This document shows positions 55,713 to 64,000 of a DNA stretch of 64,000 bases, one piece after another. Source of the stretch: Acinetobacter indicus CIP 110367 (GTDB lineage: Bacteria > Pseudomonadota > Gammaproteobacteria > Pseudomonadales > Moraxellaceae); contig NZ_KI530745.1 of NCBI RefSeq assembly GCF_000488255.1, positions 682,001 to 746,000 of the forward strand, written 5' to 3'. The notes under the pieces are model-generated. The model worked only from the letters and a program-made list of their open reading frames with translations. It did not search any database and was not told the origin of the DNA. Both the position numbers and the translations under genes were made by a program. Position 1 is the stretch's first letter. Every line of letters begins with the position of its first letter.

Positions 55713-55723
55713 AGGAGTGTTTT

Positions 55724-56974
55724 ATGCCGCATGTTGTTGTCATTGGTGCAGGAATTACCGGGGTCACTTCAGCCTATGAGTTGATGCGTCTGGGCTATCG
55801 GGTTACGGTGATTGACCGGCATTTATACCCGGCGATGGAAACATCGTATGCCAATGGTGGCCAGTTATCAGCCAGTAATGCAGAAGTCTGGAATCAGAAA
55901 GCCACTGTACTGAAAGGCCTAAAATGGATGTCGCAAAAGTCGGCGCCGCTCTTATTAAATCCTGTATTTGATCTGCATAAGTATGGCTGGCTGATCGAGT
56001 TCTTAAGCAATATTCGCCACTATGAACACAATACCCAGGAAACAGTGCGCCTGGCACTTCTGGCACGCAAACGTTTATTTGAAATTGCAGAACAGGAACA
56101 GATTGATTTCAATTTGGAAAAACGTGGAATTTTGCATTTTTATCATAATAAAGCGGATTTTGACTTTGCAATTCGGGTCAATGATTTGCTCTGTCAGGGG
56201 GGGCTGGAGCGTTATCAGGTCAGTCTGGATGAAATCCGACAGATTGAACCAAGTCTAACTGGGCAATATTATGCAGGTTTTTACTGCCCGGGAGATGCCA
56301 CCGGCGACATTCATAAATTCACGGTGGGGCTGGCTCAAGTCACCATGCAGCAGGGTGTACGTTATATTTTCGGCCGGGATGTTCATGATATTCAGCTAGA
56401 CGCCCAGCAGGTACAGCTGAGTTATCGGCCAGCCATTGAAGATCCGCTGGCAGATCAGCCGATGGTGGAAACCTTACATGCCGATGCCGTGCTGATTTGC
56501 GGCGGTGTGGGGAGCTATCAATTGGCGCGACAGGTAGGTGATCGGGTCAATGTTTATCCGGTCAAAGGCTATTCCATTACCGTCAATTTACAGGATGAAC
56601 AGAGCCAAAAGCAGGCACCTTGGGTCAGTCTGCTAGATGAAAGTGCCAAAATTGTGACCTCACGTTTAGGCACAGATCGGCTGCGGATTGCCGGAACGGC
56701 CGAATTTAATGGTTATAATCGCGATATTCGCCATGACCGGATTCAGCCACTGGTGCGCTGGGTGCAGCGGAATTTTGATATTTCAACCGAAAGCGTGGTG
56801 CCGTGGGCAGGTTTACGTCCGATGATGCCAAATATGATGCCGGTGATTCGGCAGGGCCAGCATCCACGGGTATTTTATAATACTGGCCATGGGCATCTGG
56901 GCTGGACCTTATCTGCGGCGACAGCATTGATGATTAGTCAGGAAATTGCGCAGCATTATCCGGTGACCGGGTAA
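55724..56974 (+). CDS. DadA-like FAD-dependent amino acid dehydrogenase under glycine riboswitch control
   Basis: FAD-binding oxidoreductase of the DAO/DadA family, 416 residues. Motifs: N-terminal VVVIGAGITGVTSAYEL (FAD), DRHLYPAMETSYANGGQLS (DadA-type), the central PVKGYSITV and C-terminal YNTGHGHLGWTLSAATA. DadA oxidises D-amino acids, chiefly D-alanine, to 2-oxo acids and ammonia. Control by a glycine riboswitch suggests that glycine, or a metabolite that accumulates with it, is the physiological substrate or signal; that is inference. No alanine racemase gene (dadX) adjoins. Confidence 0.85.
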   Translation: MPHVVVIGAGITGVTSAYELMRLGYRVTVIDRHLYPAMETSYANGGQLSASNAEVWNQKATVLKGLKWMSQKSAPLLLNPVFDLHKYGWLIEFLSNIRHYEHNTQETVRLALLARKRLFEIAEQEQIDFNLEKRGILHFYHNKADFDFAIRVNDLLCQGGLERYQVSLDEIRQIEPSLTGQYYAGFYCPGDATGDIHKFTVGLAQVTMQQGVRYIFGRDVHDIQLDAQQVQLSYRPAIEDPLADQPMVETLHADAVLICGGVGSYQLARQVGDRVNVYPVKGYSITVNLQDEQSQKQAPWVSLLDESAKIVTSRLGTDRLRIAGTAEFNGYNRDIRHDRIQPLVRWVQRNFDISTESVVPWAGLRPMMPNMMPVIRQGQHPRVFYNTGHGHLGWTLSAATALMISQEIAQHYPVTG

Positions 56975-56990
56975 TGAGAACATTCAGTTA

Positions 56991-57015
56991 AGCTCTGTTT
57001 TAAAGTAACAGGGCT
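56991..57015 (+). terminator. Possible terminator hairpin after the DadA-like gene
   Basis: AGCTCTGTT pairs with AACAGGGCT (one wobble) around TTAAAGT, but only TTT follows, so termination is uncertain. Confidence 0.35.
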
Positions 57016-57217
57016 TTAGGAGAGATGCTGATCATCTGCCGGGTTCTGGCAAAATAAATCCATCAAAATGAAGCAAATCGCTGTCAATTCAATGAGCTAT
57101 TTGGCTTATACTCAGGCTTTAAATAAAATATTTTCGTTTTAAGATTTTGAACTGCCATTAAAAAAATGGATTGAGATGCTGCCGTCCTGGGCAGACCGCG
57201 ATATGTATGGATAAACG

Positions 57218-58126
57218 ATGGCAAATATAATTCTGGTTGCGCTATTTCCTTTAATCTTTCTGATTGCGTTGGGCTATGTACTCAAGCGCTTTAGGTTTTT
57301 AGAAGATAAATTCTGGCAGGGTGCAGAAAAGCTCAACTACTATCTGCTGTTCCCGGTGATGCTGTTTTTGGGCCTGGCGCATGCCGAAATTCAGGCCAGC
57401 GAAATTCGCCACATGATGCTGGGAGCGGGTCTGACCCTGCTGATTGCGGTTTGTCTGTTATATATCTTAAAGGCGCTGTATGGCACTGCAGCGGCACGTT
57501 TTGGCGTGTATATGCAGGGCATGGTGCGTTTTAATACCTATATCGGTCTGGCGCTGTCGGCGTCTTTGTTTTATCAGCAAGGTATGGCGCTGTTTGCTAT
57601 TCTGCTGGTGTTTTGCATTCCTCTGGTCAATATTCTCTCGGTTTTGGCTCTGACCATTTCAGAAGGGATGCGCTTGCAATCCATCCTGTTATCATTATTG
57701 AAAAATCCCTTAATTTTAGGCTGTATTGCAGGCGGGGTGTTTAATCTGCTGAATTTACGCTTATGGATTGGCTTTGAAAATTATTTAAAACAGATTGCCA
57801 TTTCCAGTTTGCCATTGGGCTTGATGTGTATTGGTGCAGCATTACAGTTTCAGGGGCTGCGTAAAGATCTGCGGACCTTGTTATTAAACACTTTTGGACG
57901 CTTGCTGTTGATGCCGATGATTGCGTTGGCGACCTGTCTGGCATTGAATCTGCCGGCCCTGCATACCCAGATTCTGGTGATGTTTTTTGCCTTGCCGACG
58001 GCCTCATCGGCTTATATTCTGACCAAAGTTTTGGGGGGAGATAGCCAGCTGATGGCCAGTGTGATTAGCCTGCAGACTGTGTGTGCGGCGTTCAGTTTGC
58101 CATTGATTTTGTGGTGGGTGATGTAA
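57218..58126 (+). CDS. AEC-family (auxin efflux carrier-like) transporter
   Basis: Polytopic membrane protein of 302 residues with about ten hydrophobic helices in two five-helix halves. Features typical of bacterial AEC transporters are the N-terminal ALFPLIFLIALGYVLKRF, KLNYYLLFPVMLFLGLA and the C-terminal ALPTASSAYILTKVLGGD. Substrates of the family include organic acids and amino acids; none can be assigned here. It stands 243 bp after the DadA-like gene. Confidence 0.8.
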   Translation: MANIILVALFPLIFLIALGYVLKRFRFLEDKFWQGAEKLNYYLLFPVMLFLGLAHAEIQASEIRHMMLGAGLTLLIAVCLLYILKALYGTAAARFGVYMQGMVRFNTYIGLALSASLFYQQGMALFAILLVFCIPLVNILSVLALTISEGMRLQSILLSLLKNPLILGCIAGGVFNLLNLRLWIGFENYLKQIAISSLPLGLMCIGAALQFQGLRKDLRTLLLNTFGRLLLMPMIALATCLALNLPALHTQILVMFFALPTASSAYILTKVLGGDSQLMASVISLQTVCAAFSLPLILWWVM

Positions 58127-58140
58127 AGCGCTGTCAGGTT

Positions 58141-58773
58141 TTAATCATAGAGTCGATAAATACCACTAAAACGCTCGCAGCCTTTTTGTTCAGTACGCAC
58201 CGCCAGATAAGCCTTCTGAAAGTCGAGCTGGTAATTGCAGTCATGTTCATTGTCAATAATATGCTGCTTTTGCTGCGGTGAGGTATAGGCCAGTAAGGAA
58301 ATGGTTTGGGTATCTAGCTTGTTGTTTGGACTGCGATAGGCCACACCTTCAATTTTAATACTGTCTTTATTCAGTTGATGAATCTGCAAATGTACCGGTT
58401 GCTTGGCCAGTTGTCCCTGTTCAAATTTCAGATAATGCTGGGTCATGCTCTGGTTCATCGAGCTAAAGAAATTTAACTGATCCAGACGCGCTTCAAACTG
58501 TTGTTTAAAACACTCGGTGGTTTTACACTGCTGCGCACGTTTAAACCAGAGCTGATGGGTATCTTGCAGAATACGCAGCGGGGCATCGGTCACCAGAAAA
58601 GCTGTCAGAAACTGATCATTGAGCTGCTCACGAATCTCCTGTAAATCGGCATGGCAGATTTTATTGAAAGCAGGCGTGTTGGCCTGCTCGCAATTGATTT
58701 TCTGTGCATGCGACAGCGGGGTGCCCGCGGCGCCCAAAAACAACAGGGTTCCAATGATTTTTATAAGATTCAT
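58141..58773 (-). CDS. Secreted cysteine-containing protein, LprI/DUF1311-like
   Basis: A 210-residue protein with a signal peptide (MNLIKIIGTLLFLGAAGTPL, cut near SHA/QK) and a mature part beginning INCEQANTPAFNKICHADLQ, which resembles the DUF1311/LprI lysozyme-inhibitor-like pattern (C-x-A-x-T-x-x-E-x-x-I-C). Further cysteines (QQCKTTECF, HDCNYQ, KGCERF) suggest disulfides. A better start than the upstream ATG (58791) is ATG 58773, giving the normal signal peptide. Function is unproven. Confidence 0.65.
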   Translation of the reverse strand: MNLIKIIGTLLFLGAAGTPLSHAQKINCEQANTPAFNKICHADLQEIREQLNDQFLTAFLVTDAPLRILQDTHQLWFKRAQQCKTTECFKQQFEARLDQLNFFSSMNQSMTQHYLKFEQGQLAKQPVHLQIHQLNKDSIKIEGVAYRSPNNKLDTQTISLLAYTSPQQKQHIIDNEHDCNYQLDFQKAYLAVRTEQKGCERFSGIYRLYD

Positions 58774-58888
58774 CTCGGTTTTCAACAGCATGATCGCTTA
58801 TACTTTCATTAGCTTGCGTAAGCTAACTATAGCGAAAGAGAAACTGTGAATACAAGATTTCAATCGTTTATTTCTGAAGGAGTTGAAT

Positions 58889-59377
58889 ATGGTTGCACAA
58901 ATACGAATTGGGCAGGGAATAGACGTACATGCCTTTGAAGAAGGCGATTTTGTGACATTGGCTGGGGTTAAAATTCCACATACCCATGCTCTGAAAGCCC
59001 ACTCAGATGGGGATGTGATTTTACATGCGCTATGCGATGCCTTATTGGGTGCATTGGCACTGGGCGATATTGGACAGCATTTTCCCGACACCGATCCTGA
59101 ATTTAAGGGCGCTGACAGCCGGGTGTTGCTGAAGCATGTTTATCAGCTGATTTTAGACCGCGGTTATCTATTGAATAATGCCGACATTACCGTGGCCTGT
59201 GAACGCCCGAAACTGGCCAAGCACAATCTGGAAATGCGCCAGAGTATTGCCGATGTGCTGGATGTGGATGTGACTCAAATCAGCATTAAAGCCACCACCA
59301 CGGAAAAATTAGGCTTTACCGGCCGTCAGGAAGGAATTCTGGCTACAGCTACGGTGTTAATTTGTCACGCAAAGTGA
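58889..59377 (+). CDS. ispF: 2-C-methyl-D-erythritol 2,4-cyclodiphosphate synthase
   Basis: MEP-pathway enzyme that closes the cyclodiphosphate ring. 162 residues with zinc ligands D12, H14 (GIDVHAF) and H46 (LHALCDALLG), HSDGDV, and FPDTDPEFKGADS. Usually ispD adjoins, but here it does not. ATG 58889 follows AAGGAG; the 3' end overlaps the convergent gene by 13 bp. Confidence 0.96.
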   Translation: MVAQIRIGQGIDVHAFEEGDFVTLAGVKIPHTHALKAHSDGDVILHALCDALLGALALGDIGQHFPDTDPEFKGADSRVLLKHVYQLILDRGYLLNNADITVACERPKLAKHNLEMRQSIADVLDVDVTQISIKATTTEKLGFTGRQEGILATATVLICHAK

Positions 59378-59889
59378 TCGGTTTTCATTAAGGAAATTTG
59401 CAGTTCCTGGGTTGCTTTACGGCCCTGAAGTTGTAAGGCAACAGCGTGAATCAGACCGGTCCAGGTTTCATTCGGCTCCCAGATCTGGTGCAACATTTCC
59501 TGCGCGGTAGGCATGTCCATATTCATATAATACTGACGATACAAATACATCAGGCTGCTGACATGCTGATTGGTACCGCAATGCAACCACACCATCTGAT
59601 CCTGCACCAGATGATCAATCAGGTCTAAAACCAGCAGACATTGGGCGTCAGATGGAGTTTCCCAAGAGATGGGCAGTTGTACATAGTTCAGGCCCAGTTC
59701 CAGACAGATTTTATCTTCATTGGCTAGATGCTGCTCGGCATCACTCAGTGCGACATTAACCACAGTGGTAATGCCATATTCTTTAATCTGACGTAACTGT
59801 TCCGCATTCGGCTGGCCGGATGTGTACAGGTGTTCATGCACAAACTGAAAGTGATCAATTTGGCTTAAAGCGGTTTCAATTTCATTCAT
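59365..59889 (-). CDS. Protein tyrosine phosphatase-like (DUF442/BLH-phosphatase family) protein lacking the P-loop Arg
   Basis: A 174-residue protein that fits the beta-lactamase-hydrolase-like phosphatase family (YTSGQPNAEQLRQIKEYGIT, VVNVAL, the C-terminal helical region). The P-loop reads VWLHCGTNQHVSSLMYLYRQ: cysteine C104 and Asn are kept, but the position of the phosphate-binding arginine (C+5) is histidine (H109). It may be catalytically weak or act as a binding protein. It overlaps the end of ispF by 13 bp in the opposite orientation. Confidence 0.7.
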   Translation of the reverse strand: MNEIETALSQIDHFQFVHEHLYTSGQPNAEQLRQIKEYGITTVVNVALSDAEQHLANEDKICLELGLNYVQLPISWETPSDAQCLLVLDLIDHLVQDQMVWLHCGTNQHVSSLMYLYRQYYMNMDMPTAQEMLHQIWEPNETWTGLIHAVALQLQGRKATQELQISLMKTDHFA

Positions 59890-59917
59890 CAGATAAAATT
59901 TCCTGCAACTGAAATGG

Positions 59918-59944
59918 AAACGCCATCTTGACGATGGCGTTTTT
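59918..59944. terminator. Hairpin terminator between aroG and the phosphatase-like gene
   Basis: AAACGCCATC and GATGGCGTTT form a 10-bp stem around TTGAC. It is downstream of aroG (minus); T-run is better in the plus direction. Confidence 0.6.
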
Positions 59945-59953
59945 GAGTCAGTT

Positions 59954-61045
59954 TTAGCGGCTGGCTAAAACCTCTTTCAATGCTTCATGCATCTCAAGCA
60001 GGGATTTTTCAGTGGTTTCCCAGTCGATGCATCCATCGGTAACAGACTTACCATACTCCAAATCGCAAAGATTTGCAGGAATATCTTGACGACCGCCTTT
60101 CAAATGACTTTCGACCATAATCCCGACAATTGATTTATTGCCATCTAAAATCTGTTCAGTGATGTTTTTTAAGACCAGTGGTTGCAGGTACGGGTCTTTG
60201 TTGGAGTTGGCATGACTGGTGTCAATCATGATTTTGGTGCTGACTTTGGCTTTAATTAGCGCTGCTTCTGCATCGGCGACTGAACCGGCATCATAGTTTG
60301 GCTTGCCATTACCACCACGCAATACCACGTGCGCATAGTTGTTACCGCTGGTACGAATTACCGACACCTGACCATGTTCGTTCAGCCCCAGGAAGCTGTG
60401 ACCATGTTTTACAGACTGCATTGCGTTGGTCGCAACAGTTAAGCCGCCATCGGTACCATTTTTAAAGCCAACCGGTGAAGACAGGCCAGAAGACATTTCA
60501 CGGTGAGTCTGACTTTCTGTGGTACGCGCACCAATCGCTGACCAGGAAATCAGATCCTGATAATACTGTGGAGAGTTCGGGTCCAGTGCTTCAGTGGCAC
60601 AAGGCAGACCTTTTTCATTCAGTTCCAGCAGCAGTTTACGGCCAATACGCAGACCTTTTTCAATATTGAAAGAGTCATTCATGTCCGGGTCGTTAATCAG
60701 ACCTTTCCAGCCCACGGTCGTACGCGGTTTTTCAAAGTACACCCGCATTACGATGTATAAGGTATCTTTTACTTTTTCGCTCAGCACTTTCAGGCGGTCT
60801 GCATAATCATGTGCTGCCACAGGATCATGAATCGAGCAAGGCCCAATGACCACAAACAGACGTTTGTCTTTACCATCAAGAATATTGCGGATGGTTTCAC
60901 GACCTTTCAGTACGGTGTGATAAGCAGAGTCAGTCAGTGGAAGTTCTGCTTTGAGTTCAGCAGGGGTCACAAGTGGCTGGATGCTTTTAATATTCACATC
61001 ATCGATATCTGAAGGTGTAATAGGGTTAGACTGTAAAGTGTTCAT
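59954..61045 (-). CDS. aroG: 3-deoxy-7-phosphoheptulonate synthase (DAHP synthase, class I)
   Basis: First enzyme of the shikimate pathway, condensing PEP and erythrose 4-phosphate. The 363 residues have FVVIGPCSIHDP, the PEP-binding MRVYFEKPRTTVGWKG, ISWSAIGARTTESQTHREMSSG, SPVGFKNGTDG, and the metal residues in MIDTSHANSNKD and MVESHLKGG. Which feedback class (Phe, Tyr or Trp) cannot be told. The ATG at 61045 is used; an in-frame start at 61072 would add nine residues. Confidence 0.93.
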   Translation of the reverse strand: MNTLQSNPITPSDIDDVNIKSIQPLVTPAELKAELPLTDSAYHTVLKGRETIRNILDGKDKRLFVVIGPCSIHDPVAAHDYADRLKVLSEKVKDTLYIVMRVYFEKPRTTVGWKGLINDPDMNDSFNIEKGLRIGRKLLLELNEKGLPCATEALDPNSPQYYQDLISWSAIGARTTESQTHREMSSGLSSPVGFKNGTDGGLTVATNAMQSVKHGHSFLGLNEHGQVSVIRTSGNNYAHVVLRGGNGKPNYDAGSVADAEAALIKAKVSTKIMIDTSHANSNKDPYLQPLVLKNITEQILDGNKSIVGIMVESHLKGGRQDIPANLCDLEYGKSVTDGCIDWETTEKSLLEMHEALKEVLASR

Positions 61046-61172
61046 TGCCGTCACTGGTTTAATCGTATACAAGATTGTTTAATAGCCTGAATATAACACG
61101 AATATAGCAGCCTATTGTTATAAAAAAGATCAATAGATTACTGAAAAAAAAGTGATGAATCGCAGAGATAAA

Positions 61173-62063
61173 TTAAACTGGCGATGTTTTTTCAGCGCTC
61201 ACCACCATCGCCGCTTCAACTGGTTGTGCCGGTTTGGATTTGACCGGGTTCAGCATAAAGTTCACCCCAAGCGCGAACAGGGTAATGCCCAGCACTTTAC
61301 GGATAATTTTTTCAGGCAGGCGTGAGCTGACTAAAGTACCGACCACAATTGCCGGAATAGAACCGACCAGTAACCACATCAGCAGTTCAAAATCGACATT
61401 GCCCGAGGTCATGTGACCCATACCGGCGACAAAGGTCAATAAGACTGCGTGGACCACATCGGAGCCGATAATGCGGATCATTGGCAAGTTCGGGAACATA
61501 AGCACCAGCGCCATAATGCCGAAGGCACCTGCACCCACCGAAGATAGGGTGACGAACACACCCAGGACAATTCCCATCACCACAATCATCGCGCGCTTGT
61601 TGGTGGCCTTCAGGTCGACCTTTTCCAGGTCTTGAGTCATATCTGGCAATTCGTGTTTGCGATATTTGTTGAAAAATTTTTCAATCTGGCTGCGGAAAAT
61701 AATAGATATGCCGGTTAGGGTCAGCATAAAGCCCAAGACCATGGTCAGCACAGCTTTATAATGCGTGGACTGGCTTAAATAGTTGTCGAGTACCCAATGC
61801 GTTGCAAAAGACGCCGGGATACTGCCGACAGACAGCCAGATCACAATTGGCCAGACGATATTCATTTTTTTGGCATGGACTAGTGAACCACAGAATTTGG
61901 AAATTGCGGCATAGAGCAGATCGGTACCAATGGCAATGTGCGGTTCAATCTTAAACAGGCTGATTAAAATCGGGGTCATTAACGAACCACCGCCTACACC
62001 GGTCACACCTACACAGAAGCCAACCAAAACACCTGCCAAAATAAACTCAACTGCACCAAACAT
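61173..62063 (-). CDS. TauE/SafE-family sulfite exporter-like permease
   Basis: Membrane protein of 296 residues with about eight helices and the two-repeat TauE/SafE layout: N-terminal VGFCVGVTGVGGGSLMTPIL and the internal VTLSSVGAGAFGIMALVLMF. Family members export sulfite, sulfoacetate or related anions; substrate unknown here. A short hydrophilic tail closes the protein. Confidence 0.82.
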   Translation of the reverse strand: MFGAVEFILAGVLVGFCVGVTGVGGGSLMTPILISLFKIEPHIAIGTDLLYAAISKFCGSLVHAKKMNIVWPIVIWLSVGSIPASFATHWVLDNYLSQSTHYKAVLTMVLGFMLTLTGISIIFRSQIEKFFNKYRKHELPDMTQDLEKVDLKATNKRAMIVVMGIVLGVFVTLSSVGAGAFGIMALVLMFPNLPMIRIIGSDVVHAVLLTFVAGMGHMTSGNVDFELLMWLLVGSIPAIVVGTLVSSRLPEKIIRKVLGITLFALGVNFMLNPVKSKPAQPVEAAMVVSAEKTSPV

Positions 62064-62695
62064 GGGGATATGCCATACATCAAAAAACGTGCTTATCTTA
62101 TGACTTTCGGATATAAGTCGTTGGCATGATTAATGATTTGCTTATTCTAAAAAATGCTAAAGATGAGAAAAAGATCAACATTTATAGTGAAACAGCGTGG
62201 AGTAGATCTATCTGAAATCTGCTGGATTTAAAGCTGAAAAAAAGGGGATTTTTTAGTAAAAAGATCAGGATGTGCAGGGCTGAATAGGCAGATTTTGTGA
62301 TGACAGCGCAGCAAAATGGAAAGATAAAAAGATTAAAAATAGCAGGAAATTTCACTTTAAATTTATTATTTGTATATTCAGTGTCATTACATAGAGATGA
62401 CATGTGTTGGAGTTTGGGATTTTATTTGATCAATCTTTCAGCATGATAAAAAGTTGCTGATGGTCATGAAACTGCAAGTCAGGTGGAATAGAGTGAAATA
62501 AAGCGGTGAAAGCGTAATAAATGAATGAGCCCAGCACAGCATCATCAATCAAACCTGATAGCCATACTGGATAAAAACAAAGCAGTTAAAATATAGAAAA
62601 ACCTGAATTTTTTCTCAGCTCAGGACAAACAGTCGTTACAGTCACTTCAAGCAGAATATGTTAAAATTCCACGCAGCAATTGAAGGAGCAAGGTC
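62064..62695. other. Intergenic region between the TauE/SafE gene and lpxB
   Basis: 632 bp, AT-rich, without a credible ORF or recognised RNA. It must hold promoters for both divergent genes; TTAAAAT near 62661 is a possible -10 for lpxB. Confidence 0.4.
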
Positions 62696-63865
62696 TTGCA
62701 AAAACGAAAACTGAAAATAGGCATTGTGGTGGGAGAAGTTTCTGGGGATACTTTGGGTGCCAGACTGATCCGCCGTTTTCGTGAGCAAGGCATTGAGGCT
62801 GAATTTGAAGGTATTGGCGGCCCGCAAATGATTGCTGAAGGCTTTAAAAGCTATTATCCGATGGATATTTTGTCGGTCATGGGCATTGTTGAAGTCTTAA
62901 AAGACATTAAAAAGCTGTTTGCCGTGCGTGATGGACTGGTTGAACAGTGGAGCAAGGAGCCGGTCGATGTTTTTATTGGGATTGATGCGCCGGATTTTAA
63001 CCTGCGTTTATCGAAAAGCCTGAAGCAGAAAAGTCCAAGCATTAAAACCGTGCAGTATGTCAGTCCTTCGGTCTGGGCATGGCGTCAGGGCCGTGTCCAC
63101 GGCATTAAAGCCAATATTGATCTGGTGCTGTGTTTATTTCCATTTGAAAAAGCCTTTTATCAAAAATGGCAGGTTCCGGCTGCCTTTGTCGGGCATCCAT
63201 TAGCGAGTCAGTTGCCTGTCGATAATAATCTGGCCGATGCCAAACTGGAACTGGGGCTGGAAGCTTCGCAAAAGCATATTGCCTTATTGCCCGGTAGTCG
63301 TCGTGGTGAAATTGAGCGTTTAGGGCCATTGGTTCTGGCAGCCGCTGAAATTCTGGCTGCCAAATATCAAAACTATCACTTCTTAATTCCCGCCATTAAC
63401 GATGCGCGTAAACAGCAGATTGAAAGTTTATTACAGCATTGTGCTGCTGATCTGAGATCACGGGTTAGTCTGCTGGAAAATACCGATACAGAATCAAAAA
63501 TTGGCCGTCAGGTCATGAATGCAGCGGATATTGTTGCGCTGGCTTCAGGTACTGCAACGTTGGAAGCGATGTTATTGCATCGTCCAATGGTGACTTTTTA
63601 TAAGCTCAACCGGATTACCTACTGGATTGCCAAACTGCTGGTTAAAATTCCGTATTACTCGCTACCGAATATTATTGCCGGCAAAAAAGTCATTGAAGAG
63701 CTGATTCAAGAAGAGGCTACACCAGAGCGTCTGGCGCATGAAATTGAAAAGCTGATGCATATTGAAGCTGCACAAATTCAGGTGATGCAGCATCGTACCA
63801 TGCATAAACAGCTGCTATCCGGCAATTGTGAAGACCCGGTAGCGGCGATTCTGGCTATTTTATAA
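62696..63865 (+). CDS. lpxB: Lipid-A-disaccharide synthase LpxB
   Basis: GT19 glycosyltransferase that joins lipid X and UDP-diacylglucosamine. The 389 residues have the N-terminal GIVVGEVSGDTLGARLI, FIGIDAPDFNLRL, KTVQYVSPSVWAWRQGRV, LLPGSRRGEIERL and ALASGTATLEAMLLHRPMV. The start is TTG at 62696 with AAGGAG upstream. It is apart from lpxD-fabZ-lpxA, and its last 11 bp overlap the convergent AraC gene. Confidence 0.95.
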   Translation: MQKRKLKIGIVVGEVSGDTLGARLIRRFREQGIEAEFEGIGGPQMIAEGFKSYYPMDILSVMGIVEVLKDIKKLFAVRDGLVEQWSKEPVDVFIGIDAPDFNLRLSKSLKQKSPSIKTVQYVSPSVWAWRQGRVHGIKANIDLVLCLFPFEKAFYQKWQVPAAFVGHPLASQLPVDNNLADAKLELGLEASQKHIALLPGSRRGEIERLGPLVLAAAEILAAKYQNYHFLIPAINDARKQQIESLLQHCAADLRSRVSLLENTDTESKIGRQVMNAADIVALASGTATLEAMLLHRPMVTFYKLNRITYWIAKLLVKIPYYSLPNIIAGKKVIEELIQEEATPERLAHEIEKLMHIEAAQIQVMQHRTMHKQLLSGNCEDPVAAILAIL

Positions 63866-64000
63866 GAGCCTGCTGAAACTGCTGCCGGTACTGGCTTGGG
63901 GTCAGGGCAAACTGTTTTTTAAAAGTCTGGCTAAAGGCGGTTTCAGAAGAATAGCCAACTTTATAGGCAATTTGCTGGATTGAGAGCTGGCCATGACGTA
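63855..64000 (-). CDS. AraC-family transcriptional regulator, C-terminal part (cut by window)
   Basis: The minus strand has an open frame from base 64000 down to a TAG at 63857-63855. It encodes the second AraC helix-turn-helix: QIAYKVGYSSETAFSQTFKK, then FALTPSQYRQQ. The start lies outside the window, so the sensor domain and target are unknown. It overlaps lpxB by 11 bp. Confidence 0.8.
   Translation of the reverse strand, partial: RHGQLSIQQIAYKVGYSSETAFSQTFKKQFALTPSQYRQQFQQALIK

Noticed and set aside
1..64000. CRISPR array, insertion sequence, prophage, tRNA or rRNA genes
   Set aside because: No regularly spaced repeats, transposase or phage gene, and no cloverleaf or rRNA sequence recognised.

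Overview
The window reads as a chromosomal segment of a gammaproteobacterium of the Moraxellaceae, most likely Acinetobacter. Indications: a salvage-type murU, gspHIJK separated from the rest of the type II secretion genes, a Baeyer-Villiger-type monooxygenase facing an AraC regulator, a YoaE-type TerC/CBS protein, lpxD-fabZ-lpxA not followed by lpxB, moderate-GC coding DNA with very AT-rich spacers, and protein sequences that look like Acinetobacter. Species cannot be set from sequence alone. There is no prophage, insertion sequence, CRISPR array, rRNA or tRNA gene; most of the window is core genome.

Layout. 1-9650: murU (5' cut), rsmG, parAB, an ExbB/ExbD pair, msbA, lpxK, kdsB, holB, pilZ and tatD, tightly packed on + (chromosome segregation, lipid A/Kdo supply and flipping, DNA polymerase clamp loading). 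9704-13001: a TetR regulator 5 bp ahead of the minor pseudopilin genes gspHIJK. 13149-20912: QueD-like protein, ung, an enoyl-CoA hydratase-family protein, tadA, an SRPBCC protein, cmk, rpsA, ihfB, lapA, pyrF. 20982-31212: lysO and a flavin monooxygenase (-), AraC regulator, zapE, malate synthase G, an aldehyde dehydrogenase and an SRAP protein (+), and a MarR regulator (-).

31213-43067 is more open. A 0.9-kb AT-rich gap leads to a 22-codon ORF whose stop overlaps the start of a yoaE-type terC gene. Then come an alpha/beta hydrolase, two small membrane proteins, brnQ, map, a LysR regulator, a small CPCC protein, and ntrB-ntrC with a very good sigma-54 promoter and an NtrC-type site upstream. 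43068-55363 is rimO followed by the conserved envelope cluster pyrH-frr-uppS-cdsA-dxr-rseP-bamA-skp-lpxD-fabZ-lpxA. After its terminator lies a tandem glycine riboswitch in front of a DadA-like FAD oxidoreductase. The right end holds an AEC transporter, an LprI-like secreted protein, ispF, a phosphatase-like protein without its P-loop arginine, a DAHP synthase, a TauE/SafE permease, lpxB and the C-terminal end of an AraC regulator cut by the window.

Functionally, the window carries lipid A genes in three places (msbA-lpxK-kdsB, lpxD-fabZ-lpxA, lpxB), outer-membrane assembly (bamA, skp, rseP, lapA), isoprenoid steps (dxr, ispF, uppS), and nitrogen control (ntrBC). The least ordinary items are the overlapping leader ORF at 32135, the glycine riboswitch controlling a D-amino-acid-dehydrogenase-like gene, the sigma-54/NtrC architecture at ntrBC, the long GspI leader, and the Arg-less phosphatase-like protein.
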